DNA from: Porites lobata | Lineage: Eukaryota > Cnidaria > Anthozoa > Scleractinia > Poritidae | Reading direction: 5' to 3' | Length of the DNA stretch: 64,000 nucleotides | NCBI GenBank assembly: GCA_942486035.1 | Contig: CALNXK010000103.1 | Span: 1,421,001 to 1,485,000 of the forward strand | Part shown: one piece after another, positions 24,551-36,000 of the stretch | Layout of the letters: each line of letters begins with the position of its first letter | Numbering within the stretch: position 1 is the stretch's first letter | Notes under the pieces: generated by a model | Told to the model about the DNA's origin: nothing | Database searches by the model: none | What the model saw: the letters and a program-made list of their open reading frames with translations, nothing else | Made by a program: the position numbers and the translations under genes

Positions 24551-26342
24551 AGTGTCTTTGGCATGAACTGAACAATACTCCCACTGTAGCTACTGTATAT
24601 AAGTGGCAAGACTGTACGACCGCACAACAGTCTTTAAGCTGATACGTGGACCAGGTTTTCAGGATGCTCTGTACGGTTCTATACGTCTCCTTGACAAATT
24701 TGTAAGGACCGAAGCTCAAAAGCAAGTTTCGTCCAGTGAGAACTGTTGTGCCAAGGTCCCTCTCGGCCGCTATACGGCACAGGCAACTCGTGCATGCGCA
24801 GTGCGAGCTCAAATGTGCGTTCGTAACTGCAAGGACAGTGGAGATTGTGGAAGGGACCAGGACATATCATCATCATCAGCAGCAGCAGCAGCATCTTTGT
24901 CAACTTTGCTTTTGCTTTTTGTCAAATTAGAGCAAGTTCAAGTCTTACAATTGAGCAGGGTAAATGAGACAACTACACCTATGTAGAATGAAAGCTTGGT
25001 TTTACTTGTGCGCCACTTATAGATGCACAAACATTTTATACTTGACCAGAATCTCTGTGAGTGTTAGACAGGTTTTTAAAATCAAATACATCTCAGGTCA
25101 GCTTCAAACTCTCTGAGGAAAAGGTCCTCTCTTGGTTTCCCTCATCACTAAGACCTCAACTCATGATCAATTGAGGGTAAGTTGCTGAAAGGGGCCTTTG
25201 TCTCAATAATGCAGTCTAAATAGACATATGTTCTTTTGTTTTTATTTGTCACCTTCCTGAGATATGAATTACAAGCCGAATTGTTCACCAGTATGATGCG
25301 CTTGTAGTCACCTATCTGAAATAACTGAGTTGCAGTTCTCCGTTTTATTTTTTTTAGCTTTGAGGGATTATGTTATCAGGTTGAGTGCTAAGTAGACAGA
25401 TTCTTCCATCTCATTTTCATTTTAATTGAACTGAACAATTAAATTAAAGCCAATCTAAGAATAATAACTTGAGTCTGTCAGGCGCCTATGCAAAAACAGA
25501 AACCACGTCGCAGATAATGGCACAAACAAACAAAGTTTTGTCTCATTATAGGCATGGATTTATGGTTTATTAAACGACGTCATGAACAAGCTGAGTAAAT
25601 TTCGAGAAATTGTTTTAAGCATTTTGTATCCTCAAAAGTGCCTCTAATTAACAGTAGAGTAACTCTTTGGAAAGTAACGCAATGTACGAATTCATCGACC
25701 TTAGTACCAAAAGAATCATCGACAGGCTCAGAAACGAACATTAAATAGACTTCACAGTTCAAACCCGTATTTGAAAATACCCCCGGGAACACGCCAGCGT
25801 ACAACGAAACAATTCAGTGGCTATACTACACTACTACGAAAATTAACACATTCGTTTTTTAATTGCTAAAGGCAACCTCGCGCAGTTTTTGAACAGTTTA
25901 AGCATGCACCGTCGCGTTCAATGTCGACGTTCTTCCTTGCATGCTCTGTTCAGAGGAAAGGTTTTATAGCTTTACCAAAGGCTATTCATCCCCCGATCAC
26001 AGTGCCATTTCAAGTGTTGTAATCAGTGCAATGGAGCTTCAAACTGACTGGTAATTTACACAATTAACGCCGGTTTATGATTGAAATGCCTTATGACGAC
26101 CTAAACTGCTGCCTGCAGAGTGAAGTCGTGACCATGCCGCTTGTTCTCTAGCCACTGTGCAGTCATGGCTGGGTATCAGTCTGCATCTTTGATTTTTTCT
26201 GAATTATCGTAGAAGAAGGCTATCACAATAAGGCCAGGCATACTCTCTTGCAATGGTTAGGCCTTTAGTTCAAACATCTGATCAAGAAATCTTTGTGAAT
26301 TTGAGAATTTCTTGAAACACTTGCAAGGCAATCGAAGGTATA
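24551..26342. other. Gap between small genes B and C
   Basis: The part next to gene B is its promoter. An ATC/AGC microsatellite lies at about 24867-24897. The frames here are low-complexity or lack domains. No other feature was seen. Confidence 0.45.
24595..24603 (-). promoter_or_regulatory. TATA box of small gene B
   Basis: On the minus strand the sequence CTTATATAC lies about 45-53 bases before the ATG at 24550. That spacing gives a short 5' UTR and fits a TATA-driven start. Confidence 0.5.
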
Positions 26343-26711
26343 CTAATACCAATTTCCATCTGGTCTGGTAACTCGACTTCTTAGCAATTTTCCGTTGATC
26401 CATGCGTAAGTATTCACAACACCCATTTCTCGTCCTGCTCCAGTTCGCTGTCTTTCCGGTGTTTTCTCCTTATTTTTGGAGGCATCCGCTAACCTTTCCA
26501 ACATTTCATCAATCTCCTCTCGACTTAATTTTTTCTCGTTATGTTTCGTAACATTTCCGTGGTCATCTAACGCTTTAGTTGTATTTAATCTTGCAACCAT
26601 AGCGTCAACCTGTTCTTTGGGCAAAGTTCGGCTCCGTTGTTTAAATTCTGGATACTTTATATAAGTGGTCTTGATCCACGACATTGCGTTTGACAAGTCC
26701 TGATCGGTCAC
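26343..26711 (-). CDS. Small protein C of a three-gene family, 122 aa
   Basis: The frame has the same core as A and B: helices EQVDAMVARL and EEIDEMLERL, then KTPERQR and the box GVVNTYAW. Its N-terminus differs (MTDQDLSNAMSWIKTTY) and lacks the PWGTIT segment, so the first exon region has been replaced or has diverged fast. The tail continues 14 residues past the box. It is intronless with no signal peptide. It shares KTPxRxR and DAMVARL most closely with protein B, suggesting that B and C are nearest relatives. Function is unknown. Confidence 0.75.
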   Translation of the reverse strand: MTDQDLSNAMSWIKTTYIKYPEFKQRSRTLPKEQVDAMVARLNTTKALDDHGNVTKHNEKKLSREEIDEMLERLADASKNKEKTPERQRTGAGREMGVVNTYAWINGKLLRSRVTRPDGNWY

Positions 26712-27339
26712 TAAATTTTCAAGAACAGAAATTTCGTGATGCAGCTTCTTGTTGAAGTTATTGTTTGTTTGAAGGCTATAGTTGAAATCTCTTGTGCAAA
26801 CAGATGGCTTTCAATTTCTATACAATACATTTATTGTTAACCACAAAACACCAGAGCCGATTCTGAAGAAGACAATGCAAAGCTGTTCACAGCGTTAAGC
26901 CGTATTCAGCCAGGTGTTTTGTTTGCGTATTGATTTATCCGTTGGCACTGATAATAAGTCATAAGACAATTGACGTTATTGGGATAAGTTGAAATATTAT
27001 TAAAAGAAAAGAAAATTCCGTTCAAAGGGATCAGGATAAACAGAAAGTATGCAATTGCAGTGATGTTTTGGACAACTGTTTCACGCGGTATTTTGCTAAT
27101 TTTTATCTTGAATTGCAATATTGTGGTATTTCAAAACGAGCTGGCGCAGTTAAACCAAGCGTAATATGAGTTTGTAAGTAAAATAAAACTGAGAACAAAT
27201 ATTTAGGCTTACTTAAGAAATTGCAAATAAGATCACCGTAGTGTTGTTGTCTGTCTGAGTCGCCCTGAAGATTCACGGAGACTGGACAGCAGAAAACAAT
27301 TTAGTTGACTTATTTCAGTGATGGTAATATAAGGAATGA

Positions 27340-27480
27340 GTGGAGTCTCATTCGGTCTGTAATCATACGAATGATTAACAAAATCGGACGACCGCGTAGC
27401 GGGAGTCCGATTTATTTAATCATGAGCCATGATTACAGACCGAATTGGACGACGCAAAGTTTTGTTACCAGTTAATCATA
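27340..27480. repeat. Palindromic repeat, ATTCGGTCTGTAATCAT arms
   Basis: The left half reads TTCGGTCTGTAATCAT and the right half reads ATGATTACAGACCGAATTGG. An inner pair, ATCGGACGACCGCG and GCGGGAGTCCGAT, also folds. Degenerate copies of the right half occur near 3840 and 5346. This is a foldback repeat. Confidence 0.8.
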
Positions 27481-28544
27481 ACTATTACAAAATTTGTGAT
27501 ATTTTAGCCTTTTTTTAAACTTAAGACACAAGAAATTCTGAGAGCTTTTTGCTAGTACTGAAAAAAGAGCCATTTAATTAGTGCGCTTGCGAAAACATGC
27601 GCTGTCCAATTACTTAGTAGGCATGAAATCAGGACAGTTGATAGCCAATCAGATTTGAGAATTTTGTTATAGTCCGGTTAAGATTACGGTTTTATTTATT
27701 TGTTCTATGTTTTATTTCCCATTATTAGTACAAACTTATATTACTTTTGGCTTGCATCTAGTAAGGGTTTTGTTAGCTTTGAGTTTGGGTCCGGTTTAAC
27801 ACGTTCATAACTTGGCGTGCCTTTGCCGATATTCTTTTGGGTACGGCGTGATACAGGTTTCAAGACCAACCCTCTATCCGCTCCCGCGCCATCCCTGAAA
27901 AGAAGATTTATCATGAAATTTTAAGTGGACTGTATTTGGAACGAAACTCTCGGTGCCTTGGAAGTATCATTTACTGAAAAGCAAAGTCTGTATGCTGGCT
28001 AGGAAGAAAAAACTTCGGCCCTACAAAGCGTATTCCTCTTTCAGTTTCTTAGGTTCTGACGTAACAGAAGAAAAACAATTTCAGAACATCTCTGAATTGA
28101 ATGCTGACAATATAACAAAAATCTATAAAAACGCTCTTGATTTTTCTGATAAACCAGATCAGTTGGTTTAACGCATTTTTATTCTTTTTTTTCCAAAGTC
28201 TTTTACAATACAAATACTTTTAAATCTATATAATGTATAATGTTAAATTAAGATACAGTAATTTGTAATCTGTTTAAATTGTACGTAATAATATATACTG
28301 TACGTCTCAGTAAAAATGTTATTGCCTATCTATGTCATTTAAGCCTATTCTCCACTTCCGAATCCCCGCCATAGAACGCTATGTTTTCGCCCCAAAAGTT
28401 GCATAAACTGTTGATACGTTTTCAAATACTCCTGCAGGGATGACTGGTCATTCCCATGCGCATTTGGAAACAACAAACACTCAATGACTGGTTCCGACGG
28501 AAACAGTTCAGCTTTTGTTTCCCGAGAATCTCAAAGCTTCTAGG

Positions 28545-28935
28545 GGCGGAGCCGAGCGAAAGGGAGCTTTAGTTATTACGACAGCGACGGCAACGAGGAC
28601 CGGTCAAAAAAGCAATAGGTTTTCAATCAAAACAACAACTTTGCACCTGCATCACGCTTTTTTGTACTTTTCTTTGGTGTTACAGCCGGACTACGACATG
28701 AAAACTTGACTAATCAGCACTTTTTATGGAGGACATAAACAAGCGACGACGAATTTTTCTTTCTCTATCTAATCTTAAGTGCGGTCCTCAAGAAATCAAC
28801 TGCACAGAAATTCGACTACATTTGACATTTTTAGCAAATTGGAAAAAACGCGACAAAGTTTGCAGAAACGCGAATTCATTTTAAACGTTACGTTTTCGGT
28901 GGAGTCGCCGTCGTCTTTGCTAAAGCTCCTTATTG
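28545..28935. repeat. Dispersed repeat, copy 1 of 2
   Basis: It shares many blocks with 39385-39735: ACAACAACTTTGC, GCATCACGCTTTTTT, GGACATAAACAAGC and GTTACGTTTTCG. The two copies are diverged. Poly-purine edges and CGACGG motifs suggest an old short element. No coding capacity. Confidence 0.6.
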
Positions 28936-30070
28936 ATTTGGACGGCGGTTGTCGGTCAACACGCACTGTTACCTTCTGACATCATAGATTTTGCAATACT
29001 ACCCGCAGAGAGATTTTGACGGGAAACAGTTTCAACGTTAGATGTCATGTGACCTCGATGTCACTAATGAGGGCGCGCGCGGTTGGGAAAAAAATTCCAG
29101 CCATATACCAATAACTTTTACAAAACAGAGGGTACATATGGTGGATTCGAAAATAGTCAATACAGTAAGGGCCACAAGATGATAATGCTTGCATGCAACG
29201 TCACTTGCGACCCTGAGTGAATATAGGCTAGGTCTGATTTCTTTCTATTATCCTTACTTGATTATGTATTAATTCAAGTTCATTAACAACTAAAAATCTT
29301 CAGAAGTACTTGTTTTTGTACTACTAATATTTAGTTGTCAGGTTTATAATTATATTGTACTTAAATCTTTTTGAATGCTGAATAGGAGGACGTGAAATAA
29401 AGGGGAAAAGAGGGAGGGAGGGCACCCAGGGAAGATCAGGCCTCATTTGCCATTCAAAAGAATTAACAAGAACATAACTTACAAACCGTAGAAAAACAAG
29501 TAATCTTAATTGTCATTTCATAATGGTTTCTATCGGAGGAAAAACCAGAAAACAAATATGTTACACGAACTATAACTTGATAACAAGAGGAACAGAGTAA
29601 AATGATAAAACAAAATACTAGCAGTGATCATTAGTTAAGATTTCAAGCGTTTGAAGCGATTGTACACATGAAACTTTAACGCAAACTGCTTGTTATTATC
29701 TTCAGTTTTCAATGTCAAAAACAAAACAAAACAAAACAGAAAATAACACGAACAACATGGAATGCGAGAAAATTGTTGTTAATTAGCTTTTACAGCGGTC
29801 CTTTGTGATCAAGTGATTTGACATTTCGCTTAGATTCTGAATCAACTATAACTTTACTGCTAGCATCTAATTAAACTCGTTACCGATCGTTTTACAAGCA
29901 GTGAAGTATAATATCTGACAATACCTGTCCCACAATATTAAAGAGCTTTGCCCAAAGAATTCTTTACCGCGTAGCGTAATGTGTGTCTGAGTAAACTGTT
30001 TTGCATTACAAAAGAGCAAAACCCTCAATAAGTTATCATCTGAAGACAGGTCGACGGGTGATTCGTGAGC

Positions 30071-33000
30071 TCAGAAATGATAAAATAATATAGCGAAAGC
30101 CATTATGGCGAAAATAACAGCACGCTGAGATGCAAGTGTCAAAGGGGCGCTGTTAACCCATTCAGTATCGTCTGTCAATAAGAAAAAAGAACTAGTGTTT
30201 TAGTAACATACACAAGGGCAAAAATAAAATCAGTGTTAACAGTAAGTTGTTTAAGTTCACAGAGAAACTAAAACCAAGTGAAAACGTAAGATATAACTAA
30301 ACTTTTTTAGTTTATCTTCATTTTTCTTTTAGCTCCTGAAGAAGGTTTGTCTTTCAAACCGAAATATTGGGCAAATTTGTTTAAAGATACATTTTTTGTT
30401 TTGTTCTTTTGTTTACTTCTTCATTGCCTCGCCGTAAGAATCTGTTTGCCGTTTTATATTTCTACAAGTTATTATTGTACTGATCCAGGTCTACAACTGG
30501 GAGATCGGGCACCACGCAACTGCTTGCAATTGCCGCTGTGGACTTGCTGATATTTTATAGTTTTGCTTCAGCCCGTCAATAAGTCGTTTGTACGGTGAAA
30601 CTAACTATTGAGTACGATGCGGTGGCGTTTGTTACAGTTCAGCCGTAAACCAACTTTTTAAAGTGATTCGTTGATAGTAGTCTGTAAAATACTTATGCAT
30701 TTCGCTCAGAGTCCTAGTCGATTTGATGTTTCGTCTGTAAATGGTGTTCAGCAATGTGATTGTTGACATCACCATTTCTTGTTGCTCGTTTGTATTCAAT
30801 CAGTCGCGTGATAAGCTTACTTCCTTGTATACTGCTCCCTGTCTGTTCTCCGGTCTGTCTTTGACCTTGGCATTTGTATTATTAAGCAGTCGTCGTAAAG
30901 TGGTTTACGGTAGTTTGTGCAATGTGTATTCTTAAGGTTGTAGTATACGCACGATAGTTTTGTTAAGATATTTTTATATCTAAGATATAGGCGACAAGGA
31001 AAATTTGGGTACAAGCAAGAGGGGATGAAGGGGACAGAGAAGGCATCCCCCATACACACCCTATTCCATAGGTAATTCGTCTCGAGTTATTTTTAGAATC
31101 CGGATAAAGTTAACTCGCGCGCTGCGTGGAGGTTTCGTGGAGGTTTCGCATGACTAAACGCCGTGCAAAACATGTCAGGCGAAAGGCAATGAAAGCGTAA
31201 AGAGATCGAGAGCACTCCTGAATACTGACGCGAAATGACTCGGCGCTCACCTGGGAAAGGGAAATCGCTAGACTCTTTGACAACCCGTGAAAGCAGTTTA
31301 ACTCGAAGTTGTCGTAACCTCAGTGCTTTAATAAAATGAGAAATTTCGCCGGTCTATTGAAACCGGTCGTTTGTACAATAAAGCAAGTAGGACGCGAAGT
31401 GTTATTTTTGTTGAATAATGAAAGACTAATAAAAGAATAAATATTAAACCAGAAATTTCTCTTTTCAAACTGTAAATTATAAATGATCCTGACAGAATAT
31501 TCAGCGTGTTAAGGATTTCTCTGCTGTACTGTTAGCTCTATACAAGAGAGGAAGGGCGATTCTTTTTTAATTTTCGTTTCGCTGACACAGCTTTAGCAAA
31601 AATCTCTCTGTAGTCGTTTTCGTCGACAAAACGAATAGCACTATTGCTCTCTGCGTCTTCCACCATTTTGTTCTGCGTCAATTCGTGAAGGACGCGTGGC
31701 TCTGAGCGTGGGTCATCCACGCGGAACACATTCGCGCTATGTGAGTGGCTGTTGTCTTATCCCCCTTGGGATCTGTGGTCTTAAAAATAACTCGAGACGA
31801 ATTACCTATGGAATAAGGTGTGTATAGGGGATGCTTTCTCTGTCCCCTTTATCCTCTCTTGGTACAAGATATTACTCTGAAACAATTTCTGACATCATTT
31901 TTTGAGTAAACCTTACCTGTGACAGCGAGGGTAAACTTCTGGCACTTTTCAATGTCTGCAGAGCATCCGGAGGAGAGACAGCAGTAGTAGTTCCCAGTGT
32001 CTTCGCGGCTAACGTTAGTGATGGTCAAAACGTAAGGACTGTAAACTCCCCTCCTTGCAACCTTGTAGCGTTCATCTTTTGATGAATCTGTAAAAACAAA
32101 CAAACGAACAAGCAAGAAAAAATTACACTGCTTTATACGGTAAAAACTTTTAACTTTGGGTATGTAGCTTATTGAACCATTCGATTTGTAATATCGACAG
32201 CACTGACAATAGGACAATTGCACGATGACGATATTTGACTACAACTACCAGAATTAGTTATCGTACATGTTCACGTACGCTACGCTATACTGATCAAAAA
32301 CTTCTGGCAGTTCCGAAGTCAAGACTTAAAATATACGGAGACAGGGCCTTTTCCGTTGCTGCACCTAAACTCTGGAATGAGCTGCCATTAGTTCTTATAA
32401 GTTTAGTTACAATTAATTTATTCAAGAAACACTTAAAGACCGATCTTTTTAAAAAAGCATATAATGTTTGACTTTTTGATAATTTAGAATTGGATTTATT
32501 GTGATATTTTTATAAATAAGACTGCTAATAGGTTTTTAATTTATTCATATGTTATTACCAGTGGGATCTTTTTAATTATTTTAATATTATGAATTGTAAA
32601 GCACTTTGGTCAAGTAGTGGAGTTAGCGCTATATAAATTATGTTATGTTTATGTTTTAATTCATTTCGGTTTTGCTTTGTTATTTAAATTTCTCAATCCC
32701 GCTGAGGATTAAAGAACAATAGCCTTAATTTGCACAAGAAAACAACAAACTCAAGGATTCTGGCAGTTGTAGCAAAATGACGTCATCGTGCAGTTGTCCT
32801 ATTGTATACTACTTATTAAGAGCGAGGTCATTATAGGGAAATCTCTGACTGAGGCCTTGGTGCAAGGCCGAGGTCTGAGATTTCCATGTACTGAACCGAA
32901 CGGACGAGGTTAATAAGTTATTTATTATATGGCCTTTCATTATAGACCTGAGGCTACGATCAATAAAAACCAACAACTGGTCAGCGGATAACTTTAAAAA

Positions 33001-36000
33001 GCACGTCAACTCATGCGTTAAACACCTGAGTCAGCGATACAGTCAGGTTAAACCGGTCAGCGGACACCCTTTTTGACAGCTGTCAATTGATCATAACATG
33101 GATGTCCATAAGGATGTCAAATGTCAAGTTAAACACAGATTTTATATGCCTTGGACACCTAGCTAGTAATGCCCAGCCATTACAAGAAAATAATTCCTGG
33201 TCATTTCAGGAAAACAGCCAATCACAGCGCGCGTACTTTTGTGGCCATATAATAAAATCTCATCATTGTGAACAGTACCAAACCGCGGATCAAATTTGGG
33301 AATCATGGGTTACTAACGTGCTTAAATCGTTATACTTCAGCTTCTTTATTGGAAGATTGCGACCACGAAAACAATCACTTAACTTTTCAAACTAAAAATG
33401 ATAACATTTTATCTGATCGGATGTGACGAAGTCATATCGACCTTACCAATACAAGGTAGAACAGTTTCGTTGTTGCTAAACATAGCTTTCCACTCCACCA
33501 TCAATGGAAAGCCTTGGGCACTGCACTTCATTGTCACATTATCCCCTTTTTCCTTGGTAAGGGATTCTCCTTCTTTCTTTTCAAACCATGGTGCAACTGA
33601 AAAATAAGGATGCAACAAATCAGTCAATTTACTGGTTTTTCTTTGCTTTTTCTTACGACTGCGACGAGCATATCGATCATATTTTCATGTAAATTTGTGT
33701 TTCGGCTGATCATGTCATCACCATCATTCCATATTTCATTCCATTCATGGATAAAGATGAACTCAACAAATTGGCCTGCTCCCAATCTATGGGTGTTCAT
33801 AGCTCAGTTGGTAGACCACTGCAGTGCTAACGACAACTGCAATAATCATACCATCTTTACTGATTTCAGTCTTGTAATAATCTACCGTTAAATGACTGCT
33901 ACCGCTAGACTGTTTCAACTGTATATTACGTCAGGATTTATAGTTTGTTTAAGACAAAAAACGCAGAACTCAAATTTTTCCTTTCAGTTTGAATGGAATA
34001 ATTTTATCTTTCGTTTCATTTTTTTTAAAATTTAGCTCTAGTTTTTTTGCCACTCCATTAAAGTAGAATTGATGAATTGATCATTAAAGCTATAAGCTTA
34101 AATCGGGAGTAATAAAAGCCGAACAAAACTGTTAGGATGTGTACATTTTCCTGTACGCTAGATGGTATCCCGGATTGTATGCTACGTTCCTCGCTGGTGG
34201 CAATACATTGTACTCACTATCTGCCTTCTCATTGGCCAAGAGACCACAGCTAGTTTTGGAAATCAGCGCAACCTACAGATTAGTTAATTATCTGCTAGCA
34301 GATAACTGACTAATCTGTAGGTTGTGCGCGCAGTGCGTGGTTTCGAATAACAATAGCAATTCAGGTTCCTTGCGAAGGTGTGTTTGTCGTTATTTTCTTC
34401 AAAAACAATTGGTAGATTCGGTTTTTGTGACAGCCTAAATGATCAAGGTCTCGGTAACTGTTATCAAGCTCGGCCTTCGGTTCGGCTGATAACACTTACC
34501 TCGATGTTGATTAATTCGGATATCACAAAAACCTCATCCAATAATACACAGAGCTTCCATACAGTTGGGAGCTAATGTATCTCCCAACGACGAACAATCA
34601 GCCTTAAACTTCATCAGCTGACTTATCAGCTGTGGAGTCAGTCAGCAGTGGCATGGATCTTCCCACTTTGTCAATGATAATCTGAACGCTCGTTTTCAAC
34701 AACGGCCGAGTGTATTGTTTTTATCTCGCCCTGCAAAATTGTATAATTGCAAAGCCTGGAATACACACGAATGATTGATACACACTAGCCAGAGTCTAGC
34801 CATACTTAATCGTATATTTTCCTGCGCTCAGCTGTAACATTTTCCCGCTTCTAGGAATGTGGATTTTTACAATTTTTATTTTAAGCGCAGTGGTACTAGT
34901 TGCATGTTTTCCCATGTTTGGCAGCGATTATTAGGGCGGATGACTTTAAACTATACACTTCACTTGAAGTTCCTTTAGTAGGCTTACTTACTTTGGACTT
35001 GAGTGGTGTCAGATATGTTCAGGTCTATAGTTCCTCGCACCGTAACTTCCAAGCGACAAGTGTAATTTCCTCCATGCTCAGCTCGTGCACTTTTGATAGC
35101 CATCGGATCGATGGTGTGTCTAGGCGCTTCTGGATTTTCCTTCCTCATCTCGCCATCTTTAAACCAAGCAATCCTCTTCACCTTAGTAGCCCTGCTTCCG
35201 GTGTCCTTCACAATGCATTTTATAGTAACGGTATCACCATGCTGCAGAACATTCACTTTGGTTGTTTCCACTTGAGGGACTTCATTCCCTGATAACATGA
35301 AAACAGTGTCAATGTCGTGACCCACCAGTCTTTATAATAGAGACCTAGAGATTCGAGGAACAGAACGACTACGAGGACCAGATTTGATTTCAAGTTCTTT
35401 TGCGTGTTTTCAAAAAATAGTTACCCGGAATGCTTTATTGTAGTTTGTTTTTCATTAGACAAGTGAGAACTGTTATCTTTATTGAGGAAGGTAAAGCCCT
35501 CTCCCCTTCGCAAAATGGTAAAACTCTAAATATTAAACGAAATGCTCGCTAAATGTCGTAGTAGAATGACAACGGCTATCACATTTAATTTTCCCGCCAA
35601 AAAGTGACGCTGGCTCACGAGCGTGCACTACTTGATATTGAGAAAATCTAGTATTCGTAGTCGTCCTCGTCTTAGAATCTGACGGTCTCTACTGTTACTG
35701 ATTAACAACGGGTACAGCTTGACGAAGCCTTAAGAACATCGCCCTGTGTGGAAGTGAGGCTGATGCAAGTGTATCGTGCTCGTGAACTGTCCAGTTTTCA
35801 GCCGGTGACAGTTAGTATCTTTTGGCATTTCAATAATTGATACACTTGATCAATACCTTATCTGTTATTTGCAGGGTTCTATCTAGGGTATTTGAGGGTA
35901 GAAGCTCCCCCACAAAAAAATATATTGTTATCATTAGAGTGTATAAGTAACTATATCAGAAAAATCACCCTGACGCGACCAGGTCAGTGCACACTCGACA

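Larger units (their letters stand above)
26712..30070. other. Intergenic DNA between small gene C and IgSF gene A
   Basis: This holds the inverted repeat at 27340-27480 and the dispersed repeat at 28545-28935. The 72-codon plus frame at 27953-28171 (MPWKYHLLKSK) has no recognised domain and is left uncalled. No other gene was found. Confidence 0.5.

Noticed and set aside
33788..33850. tRNA-like A box ATAGCTCAGTTGGTAGACCA
   Set aside because: No B box or closing acceptor stem follows; at most a decayed SINE head.
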